From Nitzschia sp. DOCU1 (lineage: Eukaryota > Bacillariophyta > Bacillariophyceae > Bacillariales > Bacillariaceae), in contig OX595993.1 of assembly GCA_951394045.1 (NCBI GenBank), positions 1,984,001-2,048,000 of the forward strand: a stretch of 64,000 nt of DNA, read 5' to 3'. The notes under the pieces were generated by a model. The model was given only the letters and a program-made list of their open reading frames with translations, had not been told where the DNA came from and did not search any database. Made by a program: the position numbers and the translations under genes. This document shows positions 9,108-20,600 of this stretch, in pieces. Every line of letters begins with the position of its first letter. Position 1 is the first letter of the stretch.

Positions 9108-12100
9108 ATGGCAGAAGAGGATCCGGCCGATATGGCCTCCAAGGAAATCAAGTCATTGATCCACAAACTCGATCCCGATAAAAGCAGTCACAAAGATCGT
9201 ATCCGTAAATTCAACAAATTTCGAAACTTTGTGCATCCAGAAGGCGTAAGTGCTTGTTTGTCTGTCGTCTAGATACAGCATGACAAAAGAGATCCACTGA
9301 CTAGAACGTTTTTGCATTGCCTCGTTTTTGGCGGGTTTCACTTTCATTAACCGATGCTAACAGAAAGGACCGACTCCAGAATTCTATGATGACGATATTC
9401 CTCTGCTATTGTTAGGAAGTGCGGCTCCCGCTGCCGCCTTGGGGGAACACCCGGAGATCTTTAGCGAAAAAGCCATTGGCCTCTTGCAGGCGTGTGGGTC
9501 TCCTTCGGTAGAGCACGACCAAATGCTCAAGCGTTCGGCCCGTCATGCCATGAACTTGCTCAAATTTCTAGTTTGTGATTTTAAAGAAGACGGGGGAAAC
9601 TCGGGTCAAAACAATCTCAACTTGTTTGCTCAAGCCTTTTGCAGTTTGCCCGTCGACAAGTACTCGTTTATGAATCTGGATTTGCACGTCATTGGAGATC
9701 AACGCGGTGGTGCCAAGGAAGATGCCTGTTACGTCATGGTACTGCTACTCTGTCATCACTTGGCAGAAGACGGAGAGACGCCTAGTCCTTTGGCGATTTC
9801 GGATTTACTATTGACCCCGCAAGCCCAGCAAGCCTTCGAACTGTGGTGCACACAGCGTACCACAAAGGAACAGCAGAACACAATCAAAGAGAATGCCACC
9901 AAGCGTTTGGAAATTTTGCAGCAACAACGAGAAGATGACTTGGAGAATGCAGAATTTGACGATGAAGAACTAGACAGTGACGAAGAAGGAGCCGAAGATG
10001 CCTTGGATGAAGATGGGGCATTGGCTGGCTTACGTCGGAAGCGACGCGCTGCCAAGAAGGACGTTATGGACGCGACACAATCAGGAGATTTAGAGAAACA
10101 ACGCAAAGGACCAGCGTTGCGTTGGGAAGATTCACAACTGTATCGAGAACAACGCGCTCGTTTTGCGGCTCACCAGCGTATGCAGGAAGGAGGCGAGTTT
10201 CACGACACGGTTCGCGACTCTCAGGAGGCCGCAGCGGAAATGGCGGAGCGTGAGGAAGAAAAGAGCAAAATTCTAAGAAAGGATCCTCTGGGTCTCAAGG
10301 GCACCGACTTTGATTTGCGAACGGTGGAAAAGGCGCAAGTTGAGGTACTGGAGCAAGCATTGTTGGAGTTCCAAGAAGAATTGCGTAAGGGCGAAGCTGG
10401 TGGTGAGGACGACAAGGCTCTGCGGGCCAAGAAGGAATCATTGGAATCCATTTTGGATGGCATTGTCGGTGTGGCGGGAGCCGAGGCTGGCATCCGGGAT
10501 ACTGGACGAAGCATTCTTCCGACAGAGCCCAACTTTGACCCTATTCTGTTCTTAACTCTGGTTCATCGAAAAGCCACCTATGAAGAACTCGTTGGCAGTA
10601 TGAACCGTCTGAGCAGTAAGTATCATGTGCACGGGGCGTCTCTTGTGATTTCATTCTTTCGGTCGCTCAAGGTGTTTTGCCTCTTCACCCTGTAGCCGAT
10701 ACACAGAATCAAGTCAAGCAACTTCAGGATATGGTTCGAGAGAATTTTGCGCTCTTTCTGCGGTGTGCTGATGGTATTGATGTTTTCAATGAAAAGACTT
10801 TGGCGCAATCAGGCCCCAGTGTTGTTGATCGACTCAACCGTCTCGATGCCTTGGCAGAGTCTTGCACGCACCAAGCCAAGAAGTCGTTCAAACCCTTGTT
10901 GGACAATGCCAATGAAGTGCGTAAAGTCCAATCCGCTCTGACTGTCTTGCAACGTGTCGCTCCCATGCTACAAGCTCCCTACTTGATGCGTCAGCATGTC
11001 GAGAATGGGCGTTTTTCTGCCGCGCTCAAGGCCTATCGTCGCGTTCTTGTTATCGATGAACACTGCAACATCGAACTATTGAACCATGTAAAGGAACAGG
11101 CCGCCGAGTGCGCCCGTGAAGCACGACGGGAATTGGAGGGTCGCCTGGCCCAAGACAAAGTCACTGTCAATACGCTTTTGGATGCCATTCGCGACTTGAG
11201 TGAGCTGTTGGAGCTTGATATTCCTCATGATCCGAAGGAAGCTGAGAAAGTCGCTGGGTCAAGATATAAAGCAGCGTCGGTCAAGGCCGTGGGCACCTTC
11301 ACCATAGGCAGCACTTCCATCAATGTGCGGGAGCATCCTCCTGCACTGTCTTGTCTGCTTTTACAAGCAGCTCATTTCAGCTTTTTGGTTTCGGCTACCA
11401 TCGACGAAGCGGACGCTACAACATCCAAGATTTTCGAGGGCGAATCGTTGTCTGTGCAGACTTCTAAGGACGCAAAAGGCGACGAAGGTGATGGCACGGT
11501 GGATGGCCCCAAGAAGACGGCGTCGAGCAACCAGTGGAAGTATGACATTCTCGAGGCAAGAAGTGTGGCCACCATCAAGGCGGTGGAAGTGGTATCGAAG
11601 TGGCTCCCAAGACTCTTGCTCGTCGCCAAAGCTGCCAGAGAGGAAGAAAAGCGTCGAGCTGCTCGGGTCGTCAAGAAGCGCAGTGAAAGCGCAGACAATC
11701 AAATGTCACCATTAGAAGTCGTGATGACAAATATAGCTCCATCGGTCACCCGAGTGGTGGAACATGCCGCTTTCTGTGGTCTCGGATCTGCTCCTCGGGG
11801 TTCGGGTATGGAAATCAAGATGACTTTTGGCAAGAAGGCACAGGAAAAGCTTCGGGCTCTTTTGAAGTCACCTCTCCCTCCGTCCCAAAGCTCTCGAGTG
11901 GGCAAGGAGCTTGCAGATATGGTTGAAGTTCTCTCTCAGAGCAGCACTTCGGTGAACGAGCTTCGCCCGGAGGGCGAAGTCGAATCGAGTGTTAAGTCAT
12001 CTCCGCTAGATGCGTGCAAGACGCTTGGTGAGCAGTCCGTCATGACGATCGAGCGCCGACGGTGCATTTATGCGTTTGATATCTGTGCCCGTGGATGCTC

Positions 12101-13044
12101 AAGTCGCGCCACTGGATCTGGAAAGTTTGATGCAGAAGCACTCCTGACCTGCCTCAAGACTTTGTCGGAGGAATTATCTCGGCCCGACCAGTGCGCTAGT
12201 GAAGTCGAAAAGGGCTGCGAGCTAGTCATTCGAAAGTGCTGCGACGGACTGGCCAGTTACGTCAGAGATAGAGGCGACGCTGCTCGACTTAGTGCGGTGG
12301 CGGAATGCGCCGACGTCTTGTTGGAACGAATGCCCGCAGTTGTTCGCGAAGTAGGGCTTCTTACCAACAATGTTGGGGCCGTCGAGGAAGTGATGATGGA
12401 AGATATTATGGGCTTGGAAGGTGCGATGTTTGACGAGGTAAGTTCGGGGTAAGGAAAGCTTTGTCCGCAGAAGTTATCTTGGGTCTCACAGTTTGGATTA
12501 TTGCTGACCGCCGCGAATCTAGTTTTTGGAGAGCATACGAGCTAACGTCGGCTCGTGCTGCCGAATGGGTTGGTTGGATATCAAGACCGATATTACAAAA
12601 GGCACGGCCGCGGAAAGTCCTGCTATGGCGTTCCCGCCCTATCTGTCAGCCTCTCTTCTAGCTATTGTCCGCACTCGCGCACAAGTTGAGCAGGCGTTGA
12701 GCAACAAGCTTCGAAGGTCGGAGGGAGTGTCGTATCAACACATCGCAATGGCAACCGTGGCAGATGCCGTGGCGGAAGGCATCTGCGAACAAGTACAACA
12801 ACGTAAAATGACGCTGAAGGTTCGTCAAGCAGACCGCTTGGCCAACGAACTTCAATTTTTGATGAATACGTTGAAAAGGTACTTGAAGCCGGACATGATG
12901 CAGTTGGTTGACAACACGCGACGAATGCTCTGCAGCAAGGCTGGAAGAGGGGGAGGTATCCAAGGTGACGGCCCAGATGGGCTGGCTGCGTTGGAAGAAT
13001 TGGAGCGGTTAGGACGTGTCTACGTTCTGTGCCTGGGAGACTAG
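9108..13044 (+). CDS. SEC5: Exocyst complex component 2 (SEC5)
   Basis: Four exons, 9108..9245, 9364..10615, 10696..12437 and 12523..13044, give 1217 aa. All introns are GTAAG to AG and all joins keep frame. SEC5 is an exocyst subunit that tethers secretory vesicles at the plasma membrane. The diagnostic block starts near residue 440 (FDPILFLTLVHRKATYEEL) and crosses intron 2 into a VRENFALFLRCADGIDVFNE segment, matching the SEC5 N-terminal helical signature. The remainder is helical as in exocyst rods. The first about 430 residues are acidic/charged, with a DPLGLKG motif like that of plant SEC5. The start codon has no upstream competitor in frame. Confidence 0.83.
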
Positions 13045-13106
13045 AGTCAAGATAACAATGAGCCCTCGGAGACTAGAAGTTTCGAAGTACACGGAATTAA
13101 ATAAAA

Positions 13107-15449
13107 TTACTTCTCATTATCGTCCATGGAGCTCCTCAGGTAGGACGGGCTTGCATCTTCCGCCGCACGGATCCGGGAGGACGCAACGCCACTATCGGTC
13201 TCTTGTCTTGGAACCACCACGCCTCGCATCTGCCACGAAGCCATTTCGCCTGTGTGTGGCAAAGTGCTGTTGTTTCGCTTGATGGCCAACAACGTAGTGT
13301 TGAGCGGCAAGAAAACTGGTTCCTGGAGCCCCTCGGCCGTACTTCCCCACAGGCACGGTGGTATCGCCAAATAGCCCCTCTCATCGAAAACATCGTTTGA
13401 TTCACCGATAATCGGTTCTACGTGGCACAGCAACTCCCCCGTGTCTGCATTGTAGAGCTCCATCGATATGCAAGATGGAGCATGGCAGTGTGGGCCTGCA
13501 TAAATGATTTGGATGCCCGCAGTTTTCTCTTCGTCCCGGCTTCCCTCGCCAGTACAGTACGAAGCATCGATCGTACTGCAGTCATTGAGAAGGTCGATCA
13601 CCTTCAATCGAGAAGAAATGGTATGGACGCACTGCGATGGCGGCGTGCCCTCGACGCATTGCGGGACATCGTACTCTCCACAAAAGGCTTCGGTCTGCGT
13701 ATAAAAGCGGACAAGATTCTTGTGGCTCTTGAATTCCTCAAAATAGAAACGAAACTTGAGCCGATATTCAAGAGTTTGATCCGACCAAGGAATTTCCTGG
13801 TCCTTGTCAAGAAGGAAGTGCTCATGACGGCAGCAACTGAGTCCTCCTTGATACGTCTCCACCCAGCAAGAGGGATTTTTCTGATCCAACAGTTCAGATC
13901 GTGGATATGGGGCGCACTCCTTTATGAACTTTTCGCCTCCGATGGTCCCCTTGATTCCGGCTTGACACAATTTGACTGATTGCTTCACCGACAAGAAAGT
14001 GACATGTGCAGCCCCATGGCCACAATGCTGAGCAAAGACCATGCTACAGCCCGTCGCCAAGATAACGTCCATTGATGGTTGCGACGGGTCGAAGGTGTAG
14101 TGGCTGTCGCTATCGCCTTGGAGTTTGCGAGTCAAATGGATGGTACGTATACCGTTTTCCACCGTATTTGACGCAATAAGTATACTAGGACTCAGCACGG
14201 TTCCTGGTCCATGAAATCCAAGCTTGCGTTCCTCTACATGGTCGTCGTAGACCACAATCGCATATGGTCCTCCCAAAGGACATTCATCAGCTTCCCTATG
14301 AATGCACATACCAGCTGCACCAAAGCCTACCCCAAACCAAGTATCCGCTGGTCCAGTCAACGTGACCTTTACAGCGTCCACGGCATCTGTTGAATCCAAG
14401 GTCATCGTCATATTAATGACCCCGATCGCAACGCCCACCTTGCTCAGGGGATCTTCAGAAGAATCCAACGAGGAGTCTACCGTATTCCAAGTCACGAACA
14501 AGGTTCCATCGCCATCTAGGCTAGCGCTGCATCCAGCAGGGACAGATTCGTCCTTTGCAGTTTGTTGCTTAACCTGAGTGGAGGGAATCACGGCCTGTGC
14601 TGCCTCGAAGCACTCGGACGCATTGTGGATCGGTCCAAAGCACTGATTGCTGTCGTTTTCAATTTGATAGGTCATATTCCATTCTTTTGGCATACGATCC
14701 GTGCAAGGACATTCAATTAATCCGTTGTAACCAGCAGAGGTGGGGATCTTGGATTCTCTAGGCATTGGTCCAGGAAGATAGGATGAGTTCTTCATATTTC
14801 GGTTCCAAGTATCAATCTGCATTGGAACGACGTGAAAGACATCCGGAGACTGAACGACTTGTGCGTATCCTTGTGGGTATCCGTGGTAACTCATACGCAT
14901 TTCTCCCCCATTTCCTTCCGAGAAAAAGTGAACCTGAGGAAAGTCATAGTGGGCATTTTCGTCCAAAACTTGAGCCATCCAAAGAGTACTGGCTCCGTGA
15001 TTCATCCCCATTCGCTCCATGGACTCGTCAACGTCGGCCATGACCATTTTGGTAGACTTTGAGTTGAGAATATAAGCCCCGTAGTGATGATTGTAGGCCC
15101 AGGTGATGGGAACCGAGACTTCAATTCCCCCTGAACTGACCCTCACCTGGTCCACCTCATATCCCGTGATAGCCATGGCCTTACCACCCGCAAATCGATC
15201 AACAATATCAGAAGGAAGAGGGATATCTCCATGTGCAATCCAATGAACCTGGCTGTACAGTGAACGGATCGGCTTGGAATACACATCAAAGAATTCGCGT
15301 TCGTTCGAATAATCTGCTTCAAAGGCATCACTGTTCGCAATTCGATAATGCGGGCCGTTCATGTTCTCACCAAGCACACCATGATGATGACAAATGACTG
15401 CTACTAGCACTGCTAGGGCTACAACGAACGACGCGGCGGGTGGCTTCAT
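13107..15449 (-). CDS. Secreted DOMON / SURNod19-domain protein
   Basis: Single exon, 780 aa from the Met at 15449. The open frame extends 17 codons upstream, but this Met starts a clean signal peptide (MKPPAASFVVALAVLVAVI). The N-terminal region has YNHHYGAYIL and several His/Met pairs. Residues about 315-500 resemble a DOMON domain (FGVGFGAAGMC, YAIVVYDD, TGCSMVFAQHCGHGAAHVTF), which in known families binds heme or sugar. From about 520 onward is a SURNod19-like domain (GGLSCCRHEHFLLD, HAPSCISMELYNADTG, GEMASWQMRGVV), known from nematode/nodulation-responsive plant genes. It has many Cys, consistent with secretion. An extracellular redox or copper/heme role is inference. Confidence 0.72.
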   Translation of the reverse strand: MKPPAASFVVALAVLVAVICHHHGVLGENMNGPHYRIANSDAFEADYSNEREFFDVYSKPIRSLYSQVHWIAHGDIPLPSDIVDRFAGGKAMAITGYEVDQVRVSSGGIEVSVPITWAYNHHYGAYILNSKSTKMVMADVDESMERMGMNHGASTLWMAQVLDENAHYDFPQVHFFSEGNGGEMRMSYHGYPQGYAQVVQSPDVFHVVPMQIDTWNRNMKNSSYLPGPMPRESKIPTSAGYNGLIECPCTDRMPKEWNMTYQIENDSNQCFGPIHNASECFEAAQAVIPSTQVKQQTAKDESVPAGCSASLDGDGTLFVTWNTVDSSLDSSEDPLSKVGVAIGVINMTMTLDSTDAVDAVKVTLTGPADTWFGVGFGAAGMCIHREADECPLGGPYAIVVYDDHVEERKLGFHGPGTVLSPSILIASNTVENGIRTIHLTRKLQGDSDSHYTFDPSQPSMDVILATGCSMVFAQHCGHGAAHVTFLSVKQSVKLCQAGIKGTIGGEKFIKECAPYPRSELLDQKNPSCWVETYQGGLSCCRHEHFLLDKDQEIPWSDQTLEYRLKFRFYFEEFKSHKNLVRFYTQTEAFCGEYDVPQCVEGTPPSQCVHTISSRLKVIDLLNDCSTIDASYCTGEGSRDEEKTAGIQIIYAGPHCHAPSCISMELYNADTGELLCHVEPIIGESNDVFDERGYLAIPPCLWGSTAEGLQEPVFLPLNTTLLAIKRNNSTLPHTGEMASWQMRGVVVPRQETDSGVASSRIRAAEDASPSYLRSSMDDNEK

Positions 15450-15888
15450 TGTCGACTGTAGTCTTCGTCGGAAAGGAAGAAAGAATATGACAGGATCCAA
15501 ACTGCTATTGTAAAGAAGAAATGGCGTAAAAAAAGGAACGTGACACGCGCCGCTACGGGAAGCGAACGGACCGCTGCTGCCGCGCGGGGAGAGTTTCGAA
15601 GTTGAGTGAGGAGAGTCAGCAGAGTTATAGATTACTCTGGTCGAGCGAGTCAGTCACCTGATGATTTGATCATCACGGAAAGTAGCAACGTTGGTGAGAC
15701 TGTCCACTTCACTAGACTGAACTTTCTGGTCCTACAGAAGATGCAATGCAACGATCGCCTTTAGTGTTTATAGAACGACGATTGAGATCTTAGATTCGAA
15801 AGATACAATCAGATTGCCACTCTAGTAATTCTCAATCTGTACGTCGTGCAACTACTGTACACTCGAAGTCACGCCGTGATTGACACTA
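15450..15888. other. Intergenic, no gene seen
   Basis: Spacer between two minus-strand genes. It holds the promoter of the DOMON gene and the 3' flank of the GST gene. Nothing else is visible. Confidence 0.55.
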
Positions 15889-17004
15889 CTATGGATTTGA
15901 TTTCGCTGTTGTGTACACTGCATCCAGATACTTGACAATCTCGGCTCCTTCAAATAGCTCTAGGCCCGTGTTGGGGTCCACCAAAAACGGAACTTGAAAT
16001 CGCCCCGTTTTGGCCACCATGCGGTCTCGATTTGCAGATCCTCGCGAACAACTTATCATGACATGACGCAAGCACAAAGCATCCAATTTCTCTCGCACCG
16101 GTCGAACAAAGGGAGACGATTCATAGCCCCACAATTCAAGTGGCTCCATTTGCTCATTGTCGGGCCGTGCATTGTCTTGACGTTTACTACCTGGGAACCC
16201 TCTCAAAATGGCCACAATTGTCGAGGTAGTGACGGAGAATGCTTCAAACGTAATTGGCCACAAGGCCTTGCGGTCAAATGTTTCCGCTGGGGGTCCGTAC
16301 GTTTGCAAGAGATATTCAATTTGGTCTCCACTTTCAAACAATTCTTGGTTGGTGTTGGGATCAATCAGGTAGGGCACTGTTCGACGTCCCGTTCGCTCAT
16401 ACAATTCTTCCGAGAACTTTCCTTGTCGAGCGCCCGGGCATGGCCGATACTCCACTGTCAAGTCCAGCAAGTTGATGGTTTCTCGGACTCGCTTGCAAAA
16501 GGGAGAGCCGTCGTATTGATACAAAATGAGAGGCTTTTTCGGTCGCGGAGCCTGATCCAACACAGAACTGGAATCACGAATCGCAAATGGACCCAACTTG
16601 AGACTATATGTCTCTTGATCACCATAAAATATCGAATCAATTTTCCATCCCAAAGTGAAGGCTCCCGTTCCGAGTCTGGCTGCGAACGACAAGGTGGACT
16701 TGACAAAGTCCCCCAAGTCCGTCCCTTCAGAAATTGCAAGAGGCCTTGGCTCAGGAACGACGAAGTCGCTGGGTACTTGGACCTTGGGCCGAGTCGGTGT
16801 CGACTTTTTAGCAAGTAAATCTTCAAAGAAGCCGACTTGCAGCCGCGTGCTCGAGCTGGAGGGTTGGACCAAGGCATTGGAGAACGGAACACTTGGGGAA
16901 AAGGCATGCAACGATCCTATGCCATCTAGCCGCCAAATGCCACTACCAAGAGTGGCTAGTAGGAGAATCCGCTCCGATCGAACCATCTTTTCAATCTGAG
17001 CCAA
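15889..17004 (-). CDS. Plastid-targeted protein with two GST-N (thioredoxin-fold) domains
   Basis: Single exon, 371 aa from the first Met; a second Met at residue 7 gives the same targeting. The N-terminus has a signal-peptide-like core (ILLLATLGSGIW) and then SLHA/FSPSVP. A Phe after the presumed cleavage site is the diatom ASAFAP-type plastid signal. Domain 1 (about 160-240) has YQYDGSPFCKRVRE and TVPYLIDPNT. Domain 2 (about 290-365) has GYESSPFVRPVREKL and QVPFLVDPNT. Both match the GST N-terminal (GST_N_3) fold. The redox CxxC is SPFC in domain 1 and SPFV in domain 2, so dithiol chemistry is unlikely. Plant chloroplast proteins with this tandem layout are known. The substrate is unknown. 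Confidence 0.78.
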   Translation of the reverse strand: MAQIEKMVRSERILLLATLGSGIWRLDGIGSLHAFSPSVPFSNALVQPSSSSTRLQVGFFEDLLAKKSTPTRPKVQVPSDFVVPEPRPLAISEGTDLGDFVKSTLSFAARLGTGAFTLGWKIDSIFYGDQETYSLKLGPFAIRDSSSVLDQAPRPKKPLILYQYDGSPFCKRVRETINLLDLTVEYRPCPGARQGKFSEELYERTGRRTVPYLIDPNTNQELFESGDQIEYLLQTYGPPAETFDRKALWPITFEAFSVTTSTIVAILRGFPGSKRQDNARPDNEQMEPLELWGYESSPFVRPVREKLDALCLRHVMISCSRGSANRDRMVAKTGRFQVPFLVDPNTGLELFEGAEIVKYLDAVYTTAKSNP

Positions 17005-17692
17005 TGATAGTAGTATTTTGTACCTTAGCAGGTACCAGGCAATGGGACGGGAAGGATTGTCCTATGAATACTTCCCGATGTATCACATGGTCGGTGCAAA
17101 CATGAAAATGACGTTGCCAGGTTGCTTGGGTTCTATTTTCATTTTTTTGATTGACGTCATCGAAGAGTCAATAACCAGCATGACAGCATGCACCGGCGCG
17201 CTGAGACCATTTTACATCGGCCGCGCTACTACATTCCACTCCGGAGGAATTATTCCATGACTGTTATTAAGTGCACCGGATTGATAGGCTTATACATAAA
17301 ATGTCAAGACTGTTCTAATGAGTTGGGAGGGTAACCATACATAATTGACTTACTTTTCAGCACTTAACCAATTTTTCGAGCCTATTGCGCTGGAGAGATA
17401 TTCTCCCGGGCAATAAACAATTTGCAGACATCAATGTTGGGGATATTTAATTCAAGGTTGCCTTCGGTACAATTCTGCACTGAAGTTGCTACGGTACTTA
17501 CCTTGGGAATTTTCTCCTCGGTCACCGAAAAACAAGTGCAGCAGAGAGGTGCGAGGATTCCCCGCGAATGCACATGTGAGCATCACACTCAACGCAACCA
17601 CCTGTCCGCGACGATGGGCTTCAGCGGCTGGTTCGAAAAGTGAAGTAACTTCATTCCTCCAAAAGGCGTGCGTTCATCAAAAGGAATCGAAA
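17005..17692. promoter_or_regulatory. Divergent promoter region with CRE-like sites
   Basis: 688 bp between the plastid GST-N gene (-) and the CRAL-TRIO gene (+). It contains TGACGT at 17109-17114 and a full palindrome TGACGTCA at 17152-17159, about 105-155 bp upstream of the GST-N start. In Phaeodactylum tricornutum TGACGT/ACGTCA elements mediate CO2/cAMP-responsive control of a plastid carbonic anhydrase. Function here is inferred only. Confidence 0.45.
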
Positions 17693-20600
17693 ATGGACCA
17701 GCAAGATGACGGAGACCGAGGACAGCCACAAACGTCGTTGGACGCTCAAATTTCGGGTGAATCTGGAGCGCTTAAACGACCAAACAGCTTTTATATGCAA
17801 CAAGTGTCAAGTTACTGGCAAGCTCAATTCGATGAAGAGAGTCTGGACACTTCTGGGCGTCGGTCGCTCTCTAGCCCTTCTCTGGCCAGCAGGGGCACTC
17901 TTCAACACCAAAATATTTCTCAACAATATCATCCACCACCGCCCCCGCCGATATCAGAATACGCGACAACCCCGAGAAATGGCATTTCCCACGATTATAC
18001 AGAATCCTTCCCATCACCAACAAAGAATCTCTCTCAGACTTGTTCAAGTTCTGGATCTTCTATATGGTCAAAGCTGAGCGAGGACGAAGAACGCAAAGCG
18101 AGGCTTAGAAATCGATTGAATCAGATGCGAGAGGGAACTGGTGGGTCGTCGCTGACATCCGGGAGTGGCGAAGGCAACCGAACAGGTGGAAGCAGCATTA
18201 AAAGTGACGCATCTACCGATGGAAGTAATTCGACGTCAGGCACTCCTCGCAGTCTCAAGCCGTCCCATCAATCGGCCTCGTTAATGTCAATGCCCACACA
18301 GGAAGAAGCCCGCCGGTTGGCGCATCAAGTTGCTCCTCGACGGAACCATTTTTCTACTCTCGCACTCTCTGGATCAGAGCACGATATCCCACTCTTGGGA
18401 AGTGGAAAAGTTTCTCCAAATCAACAGACGGAAATTTCTCAGAATGGTCACGCCTCTTCCCATGTCCCTGTCCACATTCCGTCTAGTCGTCGAGATCCTC
18501 TGCGCTCATCAAATCCGCATACGGCAGACTCCAGTACCACAATCATGGCCGAGAGGAGTGGAAATCAATCCAAGCCGCCATCTTCTCAATTGGAGGCACA
18601 TTCGACCAATACCATGACGTCTAGACATTCCTCATCGCCAAGTAGGGACGGGCGATCCGAAAAGGCCGCTCTGATTCCCTCAGCTATGGGTCCGTCACAA
18701 AGGATAATTCAGAGACGGCCCCGAGAAAATCCCCGCAATGCTGCAACATCAAATCAGTTGGCTGCTTCGGATCATACGGATCTACTACCGGCAAGGCGGA
18801 GACCCAATTCATTGGCGGATCTAGAACAGCGTAAGGTGGAAGAAGATAACGCGTTACGGCTCCCACGGCACAGCGACAGCTCTGTTCCCAATAACATTGC
18901 CAGGAATGAAACGAATAGTACACCAATGCGAGGGATGTCTCGGCATAGCTCGCGAAGTTTCTCAGAACAACGGAAAAACCGAGAAGAGGATGCACTACGA
19001 CAACGATCGCATCAAACAAGGACGGATTCTTCTAGTGACCATTTGCAGAATGAGAGCTCGTTTCATGAAGAACGTCATGTACCAGCCAGAGAAGCACCAC
19101 AACGCCAGGTAGTTCGACAAAGATCGATGGCGGAGAGACAAAAGCTTGAAGAAAATGGTCTGCAGCCGCGACGAAATTCCATGGATCGGATTGGCCACGA
19201 CGCTTCGCAGCACATGCCATCGTCGCGTCCGCAACGACGTAGCTCAGACGATTTGATGAATAACGTACCGGGGGCTTTTTCTGTGGAAGGCCCCGAGGCC
19301 AATCGTCGGGGACGTAGCGTCAGCCCCTCTGGTCGACTGGAAACGACCTCGCCGACAGATTCCCCGCGAAGTCTTCGTGGTCGATTTTCGCCAACATCGT
19401 CTACGTACGACAACAGCCTGAGGCAACCTGGCCGATCCCTGTCAAGCAAACCTGTCATGGCAGTTGCCGCCGTAGTTGTAGAAGATTACGAGCACCAGGA
19501 ATTGTCGGAAAAGGAACGCCAGCTGAAAGAACAAGAAGAAGAATTGACGGCGCGAATGGCCCAACTTCAAGCTTGGGAAGAAGAACTAAAACGACAGAAA
19601 CAAGAGCTGGAAATGCAACAGAATGGTGGGGGTAGGGCGGGCGGCGTTACAAATGCCTTTGCCTCTGCCGAAGTAGTACACGCAGCAGTTCTAGATGAGT
19701 ACTATGCGCCACTCTCTCAGCGCATTCCGCCGACCGAGCTCCAGCGGCCTACGAGTGGTTCTTGGAGCGTTTTCGCTTCCAGTAAAAAGAAGCCAGCGGA
19801 GCCAAAAGAGGAAGCACCAGTCAAGGTAGACCCCGGCTCGATGCGAAGAGGCCAGTCGTCAGCCGCCGGACCGCTTGATATCGAAGTGAATTTGCATCAA
19901 GCAGAAGCAGAGCTTGGCCCAGGGCCCCTACGGTTCTCCCTTCGTGGAGAGCGATCCATAGAAGTGCAGCTGATGGAACTACCGAAGCCGGACAAAATGG
20001 CATACAAGAATCTCAAGCAGCGTTGGGAAGATCATACGACCAAGCAACTCAGCATTGGTTCTACAAAAGGATCCTTCGAGATTCCAATATCCTGGCATTT
20101 GCGCTATTTGCGCACGTACGCCAAAAAGGATGGTTCGTTTATGGAAGATCGAGCATTTGTAGCCGAAAAGAAGTTGCGCAAACGTTTCCTTGTGCTGAAT
20201 GCGTTTGCACTTACCAAGCAGCTTCAGTCCAAGACGCTCTTCCCTGTCCCTGGTCTCAAGACCGCCGGTGGCCACGACATGTTCTATATGCGTCCGTCTC
20301 GCTATTTTCCAGGAAAGACGACCACCAAGGCCATCATCGACAATCTCTGCTATGTCATGAATACCATGCTGGAAAAGGAACACGCGCAGCAAGAGGGAAT
20401 CGGTTTCATCGCCTGCATGGACGATTGGAAGATGAAAAATTTTGAAATCAATTATTGCTATCAGTTCATGATGGCCCTCCAGGGCTTCATGGTGCCAGTA
20501 AAAACTCAGCTCTTTTTGATTGTGAATCCTCCGGCTTGGTTTGGTGTTATTTGGCGCCTCATGAAGCCCATGCTTGCCCCTTCCTTTCGAAAGCGCGTCA

